Shown here: in pieces, positions 24,538 to 33,421 of the stretch
How the letters are laid out: the number at the start of each line of letters is the position of its first letter
How positions within the stretch are numbered: position 1 is the stretch's first letter
Assembly (NCBI GenBank): GCA_964466155.1
Contig: CAYXMY010000001.1
Coordinates: 3,003 to 67,002, forward strand
Source of the DNA: Caenibius sp964466155
Lineage (GTDB): Bacteria; Pseudomonadota; Alphaproteobacteria; Sphingomonadales; Sphingomonadaceae
Length of the DNA stretch: 64,000 bases
Direction: 5' to 3'
Translations under genes and position numbers: made by a program
The notes under the pieces: generated by a model
The model's input: only the letters and a program-made list of their open reading frames with translations
What the model was told of the DNA's origin: nothing
The model's database searches: none

Positions 24538-26172
24538 ATGACAGCGAACGAATTCGATTACGTGATCGTCGGTGCGGGGGTCGCCGGATGTATCCTCGCC
24601 AACCGCCTTTCCGCCGATCCGCAAAACCGCGTCCTCCTGCTGGAAGCAGGTGGCAAGGACAACAGCCCGCTGATCGCCGCCCCCGGCGGATTGCTGCCGA
24701 TCATGATGTCGGGGCGCTATGCCTGGCGCTATATGTCGGCCCCGCAGAAGCATCTGGATGACCGGGTGCTCTATCTTCCGCGCGGCAAGGTTCTGGGCGG
24801 CGGCTCGTCAATCAACGGCATGGTGTATGACCGGGGCATGCACAGCGATTACGACCGCTGGGCGCAAGCGGGCAATGCGGGCTGGTCCTTCGCCGAAGTG
24901 CTGCCCTATTTCCGCAAGCTCGAAACCTACCATCCGCATGACGATGCCTGGCACGGACAGAACGGCCCGATCCAGATCACCCGCGCGGATCAGACCCATC
25001 CCTTTACCCAGGCGTTTATCGAGGCCGGGCAACAGGCGGGGTATGCCTGCAATCCCGATCTCAACGGGGCATCGCGCGAAGGGTTCGGCGCAGTCGATCT
25101 GACGGTGGGCAACGGCAAACGGTCGAGCGCATCGGCCGCTTATCTCCGCCCGGTCATCCGCCGCCCGAACCTGACCGTGGAGACAGGCGCCCAGATGCGC
25201 AAGATCCTGTTCGAAGGCAAACGCGCCACCGGCGTCGTCTATCGCCGGGATGGGGAAAGCGAAGACCGGGTTGCCCACGCAACCCGCGAAACGATCCTTA
25301 GCGCAGGCGCCATCAATTCCCCCCATCTGCTGATGCTGTCCGGCATCGGGCCTGCCGCGCACCTTGCCGAACACGGGATTCCGCTGGTGCACGATCTGCC
25401 CGGCGTCGGCCAGAACTTGCAGGATCATCTGGCCGTCCATGTGAAATATAAGGCGACCAAGCCGCTTTCGATGCTGCGCTATCTCAACCCGGTGCGCGGG
25501 GCCTTCGCTCTTGGGCAATATCTGTTGTTCAAGCGCGGCGTGCTAACGCAAACGGGAATGTCGGCGGCCTGCTTCGTCAAATCCGATCCGGCGCTGGATG
25601 AACCCGATATCAAGATGCTGCTGGTCATGGCGCTGATGAGCCACAACGGCCAGAAAATGGTGCCGATGCATGGCTTCTACGCCCACACCAATGTCGCCCG
25701 GCCCGAAGCGCGCGGCAGCGTGACTTTGGCCAGTGCCGACCCGGACGCACCGCCGGTGATCGATCAGAACTATCTCGGCACTGAAAATGACCGGCGCGTG
25801 GCCCGTGCCGCCGTGCGCGCGGCGCGCGAAATCTTCCGCCAGCCAGCCTTCGATGCTTTTCGCGGCGAAGAGCTTGCCCCCGGCCCCCATGTGCAAAGCG
25901 ACGAGGATATCGACGCCTATATCCGCGCGCAGGCGGAAGCCGACTATCACTCCACCGGCACCGCGCGCATGGGCAACGATCCGCTGGCCGTGGTCGATCC
26001 GCAATTGTGCGTCCATGGTATCGCGGGACTGCGGGTGGTGGATGCCTCCGTCATGCCGCATCTGCCCGGCGCCAACACCGGCATTCCCGTGGCGATGATC
26101 GCGGAAAAGGCGGCCGACATGATCCTCGGCAATCCGCCCCTTCCCGCGGCGGAAATTCCTGCAAGCGCCTGA
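24538..26172 (+). CDS. GMC-family FAD-dependent alcohol dehydrogenase (choline dehydrogenase-like)
   Basis: The product has 544 residues. The FAD-binding VIVGAGVAGCILANRL with a Glu at VLLLEAGG lies at the N-terminus, the GMC signature GGSSINGMVYDRG follows at about 85-97, and the C-terminal catalytic part has YHSTGTARMG (His) and PGANTGIP (Asn). ATG 24538 was chosen for the GGAAGG/AGGG just ahead. These enzymes oxidise primary or secondary alcohols, with electrons passing to quinone or another acceptor. In this island it could oxidise a hydroxysteroid or side-chain alcohol. It stands alone between a TetR gene and a terminator shared with the convergent kstD-like gene. Confidence 0.87.
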   Translation: MTANEFDYVIVGAGVAGCILANRLSADPQNRVLLLEAGGKDNSPLIAAPGGLLPIMMSGRYAWRYMSAPQKHLDDRVLYLPRGKVLGGGSSINGMVYDRGMHSDYDRWAQAGNAGWSFAEVLPYFRKLETYHPHDDAWHGQNGPIQITRADQTHPFTQAFIEAGQQAGYACNPDLNGASREGFGAVDLTVGNGKRSSASAAYLRPVIRRPNLTVETGAQMRKILFEGKRATGVVYRRDGESEDRVAHATRETILSAGAINSPHLLMLSGIGPAAHLAEHGIPLVHDLPGVGQNLQDHLAVHVKYKATKPLSMLRYLNPVRGAFALGQYLLFKRGVLTQTGMSAACFVKSDPALDEPDIKMLLVMALMSHNGQKMVPMHGFYAHTNVARPEARGSVTLASADPDAPPVIDQNYLGTENDRRVARAAVRAAREIFRQPAFDAFRGEELAPGPHVQSDEDIDAYIRAQAEADYHSTGTARMGNDPLAVVDPQLCVHGIAGLRVVDASVMPHLPGANTGIPVAMIAEKAADMILGNPPLPAAEIPASA

Positions 26173-26190
26173 TCGCGGGCAATACGAAAA

Positions 26191-26216
26191 GCCCCGCCTC
26201 CTTGCGAAGGCGGGGC
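26191..26216. terminator. Bidirectional terminator between GMC and KstD-like genes
   Basis: A 9-bp perfect stem, GCCCCGCCT (26191-26199) with AGGCGGGGC (26208-26216), with an 8-nt loop. It is preceded by AAAA and followed by CGTTTC. It sits between two convergent genes ending at 26172 and 26260, where a shared terminator is expected. Confidence 0.8.
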
Positions 26217-26259
26217 CGTTTCATCGGTCGCAGGCGGGATACTTTCCCGCCCGCTACCC

Positions 26260-27951
26260 TTATTCGTTGCCGCCGGTCATATCGCGCGCCGCGATATAGC
26301 CGAAGGTCATCGCCGGACCGAGCGTGCTGCCCGCGCCGGGATAGCTTTCGCCCATCACCGAGGCGGAGTTGTTGCCCACGGCATAGAGACCCTGGATCGC
26401 CTTCCCGGCATCGTCGAGCACTTGCGCCTTGGCATTGGTCAGCAGGCCGCCGTTGGTGCCGATATCGCCCGGATAGATCGGCATCGCATAGAACGGCGCT
26501 TCGGTCAGCGCGCGCAGGCACGGGTTGGGCATGTTGCGCGGATCGCCGTACATCTTGTCGTAAGCCGCCCGCCCGCGATGGAACAGCGGATCTTCGCCTT
26601 TCGCCGCATTCTCGTTGAATTCGGCAACGGTCTTGCTCAGCGCTACCGGATCGACGCCCATCTGCGTGGCCAGTTCCTCGATCGTTTTCGCTTTCTTGAG
26701 GATCTGCTTCACCGCACCGCTTTGCAACCAGTCGGGCATCAGCGGATAGACCGGCCCCATGGGGAACTGGTGGCGATAGCGATAGTCGAACACCATCCAG
26801 CTCGGGCTGGCATCGCCATGTTCAAGCTGACGCCGGGCCATCTGTTGTCCGGCAACGTGATAGGACGCCGCTTCGTTGAGATAGCGCTGCCCCTTCTGGT
26901 TGACCATGATACAGCCCGGCAGCGCGCGCTCCATCGTCGCCAGGCGTCCGCGATCTTCACCCGGAACGTAGAACACCGGCGCAGCCCAGGTGGATTGCAT
27001 GTTCATCGTCGTGGCGCCGATGCCCTGCCCCGCGCGAATGGAATCGCCGGTGTTGCTGGTCACGCCGCCTGAAATCTGCGCCGTGGGATAGAGCGGCGCG
27101 TATTCCTTGCGCATTTCCTGGTTCTTGTCGAACCCGCCGGCCGCCAGAACTACACCCTTGCGCGCGCGGATTCGCATCGGCTTGCCTTTGTGCGTGATGA
27201 CGGCGCCCGTCACCTGATCGCCTTCACGGACGAGTTCGGTCAACGGGCTTTCCAGCCACAGCGGGACGTTCCGCTCGTTCAAGGCCAGACGCAGACCGCC
27301 CGACAGGGCATTGCCCAGCGTGAGACGGCGATCCTTGCCCGAAGTGAAACGGAACGGAAGGTCGAGCCAGTATTTCGCCATGTTCACGGCCAGATGCGTG
27401 AACCACCCCTTCGTGCGGTACAACAGTTCCGTGGTTTCCGCGAAATTCCAGTTCAGCCAGCCGAACAGGCTGGCCGCGGGCGAAGCGAAACGCAGCGTAC
27501 GCACATCGGCGCCCAACTGCTTGCCATCGAGCTGCAATGGCAGATGGGTGCGGAAGCCCGTCGGCGAACCGCCGGGGTTTTCCGCATGATAATCGGGATA
27601 AGGGACCGAGATATAGCGGACCTGGGTGTTGTCCAGCACCCAGCGCAGCATCGGCGCGGCATTGTCGACATAGGCCTGGATGTTTTCATCCGGCACGTTG
27701 TCCTTCGACAGCCCGCGAATGTAGGTAAAGGCGTCGTCGAGATTATCGTCGAACCCCGCCTCGCGGGCGAGATCGCTGCCCGGAATCCAGATGCCGCCGC
27801 CGGATGTGGCGGAAGTGCCGCCCCACAGCTTGTCCTTTTCGACGACCAACACATCGGCATTGTTCTTCGCCGCGACCAGCGCGCTGAGCATGCCGCCCGC
27901 GCCCGAGCCGACGACGAGGACATCGACTTCTTTATCCCAATTCTGGCTCAT
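26260..27951 (-). CDS. 3-ketosteroid delta1-dehydrogenase-like FAD flavoprotein
   Basis: The product has 563 residues. The FAD Rossmann motif VVGSGAGG (13-20) and VVEKDKLWGGTSATSGGGIWIPG are typical of the KstD/fumarate-reductase group. A YPDYH segment near 118-122 lies where KstD has an active-site Tyr. The C-terminus has FYAMPIYPGDIGTNGGL and YPGAGSTLGPAMTFGYIAA, as in KstD. The expected reaction is 1,2-dehydrogenation of a 3-ketosteroid A ring. ATG 27951 is chosen over a 50-residue upstream extension because that extension overlaps the SDR gene; GGAA lies eight bases before it, and only 4 nt separate it from the SDR stop. A delta4-dehydrogenase or another 3-oxo substrate of this family is possible. 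Confidence 0.83.
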   Translation of the reverse strand: MSQNWDKEVDVLVVGSGAGGMLSALVAAKNNADVLVVEKDKLWGGTSATSGGGIWIPGSDLAREAGFDDNLDDAFTYIRGLSKDNVPDENIQAYVDNAAPMLRWVLDNTQVRYISVPYPDYHAENPGGSPTGFRTHLPLQLDGKQLGADVRTLRFASPAASLFGWLNWNFAETTELLYRTKGWFTHLAVNMAKYWLDLPFRFTSGKDRRLTLGNALSGGLRLALNERNVPLWLESPLTELVREGDQVTGAVITHKGKPMRIRARKGVVLAAGGFDKNQEMRKEYAPLYPTAQISGGVTSNTGDSIRAGQGIGATTMNMQSTWAAPVFYVPGEDRGRLATMERALPGCIMVNQKGQRYLNEAASYHVAGQQMARRQLEHGDASPSWMVFDYRYRHQFPMGPVYPLMPDWLQSGAVKQILKKAKTIEELATQMGVDPVALSKTVAEFNENAAKGEDPLFHRGRAAYDKMYGDPRNMPNPCLRALTEAPFYAMPIYPGDIGTNGGLLTNAKAQVLDDAGKAIQGLYAVGNNSASVMGESYPGAGSTLGPAMTFGYIAARDMTGGNE

Positions 27952-27955
27952 ATCT

Positions 27956-28744
27956 TTATTCCGCGCTGAAAAATTGAGGAGCCTTGCGCTCGACGATGGC
28001 CTGATTCCGATTGGAGAATGTCGGTTCCAGCGCTTCGGGCTGCGGGAATATCCAGTATTCGCCGCGTTCCACCGCATCGAGCACCAGCGGCGCGAATTCA
28101 TCGCCCGTCATGCCGTGCTGTTCGAGCATGCTCGTCATCGTGGTGTGGAAGCCTTCCGCCTGCTCGGGCGGCGCTTCACGGAAAATGCCGGACTTGACCG
28201 GCCCCGGCGCCAGCAACGAGACGCCGATCTTCGATCCCAGAATCTGCAACTCGCCCGCCAGGCTTTCGGTCAGCGCCACAGTGGCGAACTTGGTGGCCGA
28301 ATAAGGGGCCATCAGCGGCGAAGGAAGGAACCCGCCGACAGACGCCGTGTTGATGATCCGCGCCGGGCGGTCGGCGGCCAGCAGCCGGGGCACGAAAGCG
28401 CGCAACCCGTTGAGGATACCTTCGATGTTGACGGCCCACGCCTGCTGCCATTTTTCGGCCGGAATTTCCCAACTGTTGCCGGTGGCCAGAACGCCCGCGT
28501 TGTTGAACAGCAGATCGACCTGCCCGTGGGCCTTGTACGCCTTTTCGGCCAGCGCTTCGCAGGCGGCCAGATCGGTCACATCGGTCTGCACCGCATAGGC
28601 GGCATTGCCGATTCCGCGCGCCACTTCCTGCAGTGCGGCCTCGTCACGGTCGGCCAGCACGACCTGCATTCCACGACGGGCGGCTTCGCGCGCCAGCCCG
28701 GCGCCAATCCCGCCGGCTGCGCCGGTAATTACGGCAACGGTCAT
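27956..28744 (-). CDS. Short-chain dehydrogenase/reductase, first gene of the KstD-like operon
   Basis: The product has 262 residues. It has TGAAGGIGAGLAREAARRG for cofactor binding, an Asp (VVLADRDE) that favours NAD over NADP, NNAG, a Ser in the TASVGG segment, and YSATK. ATG 28744 follows AGGAGAG; a longer frame begins six codons upstream but lacks such a site. Being co-transcribed with a KstD-like enzyme, it may oxidise a 3beta- or 17beta-hydroxysteroid to the ketone that KstD needs. That role is inferred from context. Confidence 0.82.
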   Translation of the reverse strand: MTVAVITGAAGGIGAGLAREAARRGMQVVLADRDEAALQEVARGIGNAAYAVQTDVTDLAACEALAEKAYKAHGQVDLLFNNAGVLATGNSWEIPAEKWQQAWAVNIEGILNGLRAFVPRLLAADRPARIINTASVGGFLPSPLMAPYSATKFATVALTESLAGELQILGSKIGVSLLAPGPVKSGIFREAPPEQAEGFHTTMTSMLEQHGMTGDEFAPLVLDAVERGEYWIFPQPEALEPTFSNRNQAIVERKAPQFFSAE

Positions 28745-28878
28745 CCAAAATCTCTCCTTCAAGGGGATGTAAACGGCAAGGATTCGCCGCCGTCAATGAC
28801 GCGTGCGCGATCGTCCCCCGCAGCCTGCTGCAACACAGGCATTTTCCCACCGAATTGACGACGCAACTGTGGACACGC

Positions 28879-28908
28879 TTGCCAATAAGTCAACACCATG
28901 CGTAGAAT
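28879..28908 (+). promoter_or_regulatory. Candidate promoter for the rightward SDR-EthD operon
   Basis: TTGCCA (28879-28884) and TAGAAT (28903-28908) are separated by 18 bp and fit a sigma-70 type -35/-10 pair, about 40 bp before the ATG at 28949. The -10 box lies within the dyad described at 28899-28928, so a protein bound there would be expected to block transcription. Confidence 0.45.
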
Positions 28909-28928
28909 GTCGGCCAATAATCTACGAA
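28899..28928. promoter_or_regulatory. Operator-like dyad TGCGTA-N18-TACGAA (site A)
   Basis: TGCGTA at 28899-28904 and TACGAA at 28923-28928 form an inverted pair (5 of 6 positions) with an 18-bp spacer. Exactly the same spacing is found at 42991-43020 (TGCGTA-N18-TACGCA) in front of the HsaC-like operon. It lies between two divergent catabolic operons and overlaps a candidate -10 box. The binding protein is not known; a TetR-type regulator would suit the size. Confidence 0.5.
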
Positions 28929-28948
28929 TTGACACAAGGTGAGGATGC

Positions 28949-29710
28949 ATGACCGATCTTAGCGGCAAAGTAGCACTTATCACCGGCGCGGGTCAGGGTG
29001 TGGGGCAGGGAATCGCCTTCGCGCTCGCCGATGCCGGCGCCAGCGTCGTGCTGGCTGGGCGGACACTGGAAAAGGTCCAGAAATCGGCCGATGAAATCAT
29101 CAAGCGCGGCGGCAAGGCAATGGCCTTGGCCTGCAACGTAAAAGCGGCGGATGATCTTGCCCAGGCGGTCGATGCCACAGTGAAGGAATTCGGCGGGCTC
29201 GATATCCTCGTCAACAACGCGCAGGAAGTGCCGCTCGGCACGCTGGACAAGGTCACCGACGCGGCGTTCACCGCAGGCTTCGAATCGGGGCCGCTGGCCA
29301 CGATGCGCCTGATGAAACTGGCCCACCCCCATATGAAGGCGCGCGGCGGCGGGACGATCTTCAATTTCGCCTCTTCCGCCGGCATCCGCTGGGATATGAG
29401 CGGCTACGGCGCGTATGGTGCGGTCAAGCAGGCGATCCGCAGCCTGACCCGCGCAGCCGCAGCCGAATGGGGACCGGACAACATCCGCGTGCTGACGATT
29501 GCCCCGCACGCGGAATCGCCAGGCCTCAAGGGCTGGTTCGAAGCCAACCCCGAAGAAGCCGCCGCGTTCTTCCGCACCATTCCGCTGGGCCGTATCGGCA
29601 GGCTCGAAGAAGATATCGGCCGTGCCCTCGTCGCCCTGTGCGGCACTGACCTCAGCTATCTCACCGGCGCCACCATTCCGCTCGACGGCGGCCAGGCAAA
29701 CTTCGACTGA
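28949..29710 (+). CDS. Short-chain dehydrogenase/reductase
   Basis: The product has 253 residues: ALITGAGQGVGQGIAFAL, an ASVVLAGR segment, active-site Ser in FASSAGIRW and YGAVK. The usual NNAG is NNAQ here, a small departure that leaves the Asn network intact. AAGGTGAGG stands before the ATG. It heads a rightward operon with an EthD-like gene (12 nt on), an AraC gene, another SDR and an ABM-type gene. It may oxidise a hydroxysteroid or a hydroxyacyl intermediate; the substrate cannot be read from sequence. Confidence 0.82.
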   Translation: MTDLSGKVALITGAGQGVGQGIAFALADAGASVVLAGRTLEKVQKSADEIIKRGGKAMALACNVKAADDLAQAVDATVKEFGGLDILVNNAQEVPLGTLDKVTDAAFTAGFESGPLATMRLMKLAHPHMKARGGGTIFNFASSAGIRWDMSGYGAYGAVKQAIRSLTRAAAAEWGPDNIRVLTIAPHAESPGLKGWFEANPEEAAAFFRTIPLGRIGRLEEDIGRALVALCGTDLSYLTGATIPLDGGQANFD

Positions 29711-29721
29711 GGCGAAACGAC

Positions 29722-30432
29722 ATGGAAAAAGTCATTTACGCCCTTTGGAAAGCCGAAGGCGAAGATCGCGAGACCTTCAATTCCCGTCTCCTGGAACAGC
29801 TTCCCGAAGCGCTGAAGAAAACCGGCGCCACGAAAGTGCGCATCAACCTGCGCGATGCCACGGTCGATCCGGCGGCACCCCTGATCCAGCAATGGCAGCA
29901 GCCGATGCAGGATGCCGTGGTGCAATTGTGGCTGCCTTCGGCCAATGCCATATTCCGGGGCGATACCGATGCCGCCATCGCCGCCCGGTGCGGCCGTTTC
30001 GCCGCCTGGCTGGTCGCGGAATCGGCCATCATCCCCAACACCCAGCATCCGCCGGTAAAGAAGGGTGAACGGACCTGGGGCTGGTCGCAGGCGAGCTTCA
30101 TTTCTTTCCGCAAGGATATGCGCTGGGAAGATTCCATCAAGCATTGGCATAGCCACCACGCGCGTGTGGCCATCGATACTCAGTCGAACTTCGAATATAT
30201 CCAGAACCTGATCGTCCGTCCGCTGACGGACAATGCGCCGACTTATGGCGCATTCGTGGAAGAATGCTTCCCGCTGGAAGCCATGACGGATAGCTACGTC
30301 TTCTTCGACGCGGTGGGCGATGAGGATAAATATCAGGCCAATTTCAAGGCAATGATGGATAGCTGCGCCGGTTTCATCGATGCGAGCCAGATCGACATCG
30401 TCCCGACCAGCCAGTTCGATTTCGCAGAGTGA
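29722..30432 (+). CDS. EthD-like two-repeat ferredoxin-fold protein
   Basis: The product has 236 residues: two ferredoxin-like halves, each starting with a strand and helix, with a mid-chain WGWSQASFISFRKDMRWEDSIKHW and a HSHHARVA stretch typical of EthD/dimeric alpha-beta-barrel proteins. EthD family members accompany oxygenases and can act in polyketide-like or ether degradation, but the mechanism is mostly unknown. It follows the SDR by 11 nt and probably shares its transcript. It could be an isomerase, decarboxylase or oxygenase accessory for a reactive intermediate. Confidence 0.65.
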   Translation: MEKVIYALWKAEGEDRETFNSRLLEQLPEALKKTGATKVRINLRDATVDPAAPLIQQWQQPMQDAVVQLWLPSANAIFRGDTDAAIAARCGRFAAWLVAESAIIPNTQHPPVKKGERTWGWSQASFISFRKDMRWEDSIKHWHSHHARVAIDTQSNFEYIQNLIVRPLTDNAPTYGAFVEECFPLEAMTDSYVFFDAVGDEDKYQANFKAMMDSCAGFIDASQIDIVPTSQFDFAE

Positions 30433-30449
30433 GGTAGGTTCCCCCTACC
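30433..30449. repeat. Small hairpin ahead of the AraC gene
   Basis: GGTAGG (30433-30438) and CCTACC (30444-30449) form a 6-bp stem with a 5-nt loop, right after the EthD stop and seven bases before the AraC ATG. It may lower translation or transcription of the regulator; it lacks a T tract. Confidence 0.3.
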
Positions 30450-30456
30450 CGGCCCA

Positions 30457-31314
30457 ATGTCATTCACACCCACGATACTCAACCAGCTCGAAGTCGCGTT
30501 TGGCCGGATCGAGCTGGTTGAATGGGCCTGGCCGGACATTCTCGAATTCACCCGCACCGAAGCCGATCTGATGCTGGAGATGTCGATCCCTCCGCTTTCG
30601 ACGGAAGCATCGGCCTGCTTTCCGGATATTGCACCGGACAAATACTGCTTCATGGGCACGTTGTTCGTCCGCTACCCCAACATTGCGGTCAGCGGCCGTT
30701 CCGAAGGCGGGCGCATCCGCGTTCTGCGCTGCGTATTCGAAAAGACCACCGCCCGCAGAATCCTGCGCCACAAGCCCAATCCTCCGCTCGATTTCCTGCA
30801 ATCCTTGCTCAACGTCCGCAACGACGCGCTGCGCACGCTGATGCGCCTCGCCCATCGCGAACTGATCAATCCGGTCGATCCGTCCCCCGCCGCCATCGAA
30901 GCGCTGATGAACGTCATCGTGGTGGAAATGGAGCGGCTGTTCGAACGGCAGCGGGACAGCCAATCCAGCGGCCGCCTGGCAGGCTGGCAATACCGGCGCA
31001 TCCGCGAACGCCTGATGCAGGGCGACGGTCAACCGGCGGTGGCCGAACTGGCGCGCCTGTGCGGCATTAGCAGCCGCCATCTCCACCGGCAGTTTCTCGC
31101 CCTGACCGGAAAAACGATCTCCAAATATATCGAGAATTTCTGGGTCGAGCAGGCCAAGGAATTGTTGCTCACCCGGGGCGTTTCGATCAAGGAAATCGCC
31201 GAGCGTTGCGGCTTTTCCCACGCCAACAGTTTTTCGCGCGCTTTTCGCCGGGTCAGCGGATTATCGCCGCAGAAATTCAGGCAACGCGCCGGAGACAGTG
31301 CGAGCGAGATATGA
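30457..31314 (+). CDS. AraC-family transcriptional regulator
   Basis: The product has 285 residues. The C-terminal about 100 residues hold the two helix-turn-helix motifs of AraC: LARLCGISSRHLHRQF, then IKEIAERCGFSHANSFSRAF and RVSGLSPQKFR. The N-terminal part is an effector or dimerisation domain without clear similarity. It is embedded in a catabolic operon between an EthD-like gene and an SDR gene, so it may activate this operon in response to a pathway metabolite. No clear ribosome site stands before the ATG; a small hairpin does. Confidence 0.85.
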   Translation: MSFTPTILNQLEVAFGRIELVEWAWPDILEFTRTEADLMLEMSIPPLSTEASACFPDIAPDKYCFMGTLFVRYPNIAVSGRSEGGRIRVLRCVFEKTTARRILRHKPNPPLDFLQSLLNVRNDALRTLMRLAHRELINPVDPSPAAIEALMNVIVVEMERLFERQRDSQSSGRLAGWQYRRIRERLMQGDGQPAVAELARLCGISSRHLHRQFLALTGKTISKYIENFWVEQAKELLLTRGVSIKEIAERCGFSHANSFSRAFRRVSGLSPQKFRQRAGDSASEI

Positions 31315-31384
31315 CGGGCGCACCGTGATGACATGCGGGGGTTCCTTCCCCCAACCCCTTGTTTCGATTTGAGAGGATACGATC

Positions 31385-32257
31385 ATGACTGACAGGAAAG
31401 TGGCGCTGGTGACCGGGGCCAGCCGCGGGGCCGGGGCCGGCATCGCCCGCGGTTTCGGTGAGTTGGGCTATACCGTCTATGTCACCGGCCGCACCGTCGC
31501 GCCGGGCGATGCCAAGGGGTGGGACGGGTCCGTATTGCCCGGCACGGTGGCGGAAACCGCCGCGCAGATCACCGAACTGGGCGGTCAGGGTATTCCCGTA
31601 TTGTGCGATCATGCGGACGATGCCCAGGTCGCCAGGCTGTTCGAACAGATCGAGGCGGAACAGGGCCGCCTCGATATCCTCGTCAACAACGCGACTTATA
31701 TCCATCACCAGCTCATCACCAAGATGCCGTTCTGGGAAAAGGAACTGGACGCGCAGAAGATTCTCGATGTGGGCTTGCGCTCGGCCTATGTCGCCAGTTG
31801 GCACGCCGCGAAGATCATGGTGCGGCAGGGCAGCGGGTTGATCGGCATGGTCTCCTCCTTCGGCGCGACCTGCTACATGCACGGCCCCGCTTATGGCGCG
31901 CAGAAAGCCGGTCTGGACAAACTCGCGCATGACATGTGGCACGATCTGCGTGGCACCGGCGTCGCCGCCGTGTCCATCTGGCTCGGCCCGCAAATGACGG
32001 AGCGGGCGAAGATTTCGGCCGAAGTCGAACCGGAACAGTACAAGGAACTGATCGCGACGGCGGAAAATCCGGAATTCACCGCCCATATCCTCGATGCCAT
32101 CGACAAGGCCCCCAATCGTGAGGACCTGTCGGGTCAGACGCTGGTCGGCGCGGAGATCGCGAAGGAACTGGGCGTGACCGACCGCGGGGTGGAACGCCCC
32201 TCTTATCGTGAAATGCTGGGCACCCCGCGCGATCGCAATTTCGCCGCGATCTATTGA
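31385..32257 (+). CDS. Short-chain dehydrogenase/reductase, DHRS1-like
   Basis: The product has 290 residues: TGASRGAGAGIARGFGELG, VNNATYIHHQ (NNAT in place of NNAG), VSSFGATCYMHGPAYGAQK as the Ser-Tyr-Lys site, and a long C-terminal tail. The insertion pattern and length recall DHRS1-like SDRs. GAGAGG precedes the ATG. It is followed 28 nt later by an ABM-type gene, probably in one unit. Substrate unknown. Confidence 0.8.
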   Translation: MTDRKVALVTGASRGAGAGIARGFGELGYTVYVTGRTVAPGDAKGWDGSVLPGTVAETAAQITELGGQGIPVLCDHADDAQVARLFEQIEAEQGRLDILVNNATYIHHQLITKMPFWEKELDAQKILDVGLRSAYVASWHAAKIMVRQGSGLIGMVSSFGATCYMHGPAYGAQKAGLDKLAHDMWHDLRGTGVAAVSIWLGPQMTERAKISAEVEPEQYKELIATAENPEFTAHILDAIDKAPNREDLSGQTLVGAEIAKELGVTDRGVERPSYREMLGTPRDRNFAAIY

Positions 32258-32285
32258 TCCCCTTTGCCCCGTTACCGAGGAGAGA

Positions 32286-32573
32286 ATGATGGCTATCAAA
32301 GTGGTTTACGATATGACCGCCGCCGCCGGGAAAGGCGATGAATTTGCCGGTGCGCTTGCAGACCTTGCCGCAATCGTGCGTCCGCTCGCAGGCTGTGACG
32401 GCATCGATATCCTGCGCAAGCAGGACAATGCGGACCAGTTCCTGTTCATCGAAAGCTGGCAGTCGAACGAAGCCTATGCCGAAGCGGCCAAGCAAGTGCC
32501 GCAAACGGCCTTCGCCCCGCTAAAGCCGCTGTTGGCCGGACCGCCTGCGCGCGCCGCCTACGACGCCGGGTAA
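32286..32573 (+). CDS. Antibiotic-biosynthesis-monooxygenase (ABM)-domain protein
   Basis: The product has 95 residues forming one ferredoxin-like domain (IKVVYDMTAAAGKGDEFAGAL, LFIESWQSNEAY). ABM proteins are small dimeric monooxygenases or quinone-binding accessories acting on reactive aromatic compounds. GAGGAG lies before two adjacent ATGs (32286 and 32289). It closes an operon that already has an EthD protein, a related fold. It could oxygenate or detoxify a catechol or quinone; that is inference. Confidence 0.65.
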   Translation: MMAIKVVYDMTAAAGKGDEFAGALADLAAIVRPLAGCDGIDILRKQDNADQFLFIESWQSNEAYAEAAKQVPQTAFAPLKPLLAGPPARAAYDAG

Positions 32574-32580
32574 GGCCATC

Positions 32581-32614
32581 GGGGGGAGCGTTTCTGAACA
32601 AACGCCCCCCCTTT
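32581..32614. terminator. Terminator after the ABM gene
   Basis: GGGGGG-A-GCGTTT (32581-32593) pairs with AAACGCCCCCCC (32600-32611) around a 6-nt loop, with one bulged A, followed by TTT. It lies between convergent genes ending at 32573 and 32627. Confidence 0.7.
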
Positions 32615-32626
32615 CCACTTCGACGA

Positions 32627-33421
32627 TTACACGCCTCGCGCGGGGGTAAGCAGCGCTTCCAGCGCGTCCACCAGAATGCGCCCCCGTTCCAGCGGGCTGA
32701 GGCCCGGCGGTGCGGCGAACGGTGCTTCCACGGCAATACGCGCATGGGCAGGCAAGAGCGGGATCAACGTTCCCAGCCGGAATTCCCCCTGCCCCGGCGG
32801 CAAGCGGCCCTGCACGGCTTCGGTCGCAAGATCGCCCGGTGCGGCCAGCGGGCCATCACTGATCTGCACATGCACAATCCGCTCCGGCGGCAAGGCGGCG
32901 ATATCCGCCCATGTTCCGCCGGTGCGCATCACATGCAACGTATCGATGGTCAGTCCGACATCGTCCCCGCTCATTTCCGCCAGAGCCAAGGCATCGGCGG
33001 GCGTGCGCACCGGGGAGAGGGAAAAGGCCTCTATCACCATGCGCGTGCCCGCCGCGCGCGCCATCTGCGCAAGGCGCCCCATGGCATCTTCGCGCCGCGA
33101 AGGATCGTTATCCATCGCCAGGGCATTGATATCCCCGCCCAGTTCCGCCGCCAGAGCGAGCGTGGCCTGCATCGCTTCCCAATCGGGTGCGTCATCGAGC
33201 AGGAACGGTTCCACCACACCGACCGAAAGCCCGTTCGCCCGCAGCGCCGCTATCACCTCCCGGCGAGCGGGTGCATCTGTCACCAGATCCCGGTAAGGGC
33301 CTATTGGCAAGGGCCGGACGAACAGGCTCACGGCAGAACATGACAATTGCCCCGCGACCTCGATCATGGCGAGCGCGGGCAAATCGTGAAGCGACAAATG
33401 GTCGAAGCAAATAGGGCTCAT
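32627..33421 (-). CDS. Sugar-phosphate isomerase/AP-endonuclease-2-like TIM-barrel protein
   Basis: The product has 264 residues with metal-site-like motifs of the xylose-isomerase-like TIM barrel: VIEAFSLSP, LTIDTLHVMRTGG (Asp-x-x-His) and VHVQISDGP. Such proteins isomerise, epimerise or dehydrate sugar-like or keto acids with divalent metal. It is a single leftward gene between two rightward operons. The link to the steroid-like pathway is unclear; a role on a small keto- or hydroxy-acid end product is possible. Confidence 0.7.
   Translation of the reverse strand: MSPICFDHLSLHDLPALAMIEVAGQLSCSAVSLFVRPLPIGPYRDLVTDAPARREVIAALRANGLSVGVVEPFLLDDAPDWEAMQATLALAAELGGDINALAMDNDPSRREDAMGRLAQMARAAGTRMVIEAFSLSPVRTPADALALAEMSGDDVGLTIDTLHVMRTGGTWADIAALPPERIVHVQISDGPLAAPGDLATEAVQGRLPPGQGEFRLGTLIPLLPAHARIAVEAPFAAPPGLSPLERGRILVDALEALLTPARGV

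Noticed and set aside
26260..28101. 613-residue version of the KstD-like protein starting at 28101
   Set aside because: The extra 50 residues overlap the upstream SDR gene and precede the FAD motif without family support; ATG 27951 is 4 nt from the SDR stop.
28929..28934. TTGACA as a -35 box for the SDR gene at 28949
   Set aside because: It is only 15 bases before the ATG, too close to place a -10 box and start site; TTGCCA-N18-TAGAAT upstream fits better.
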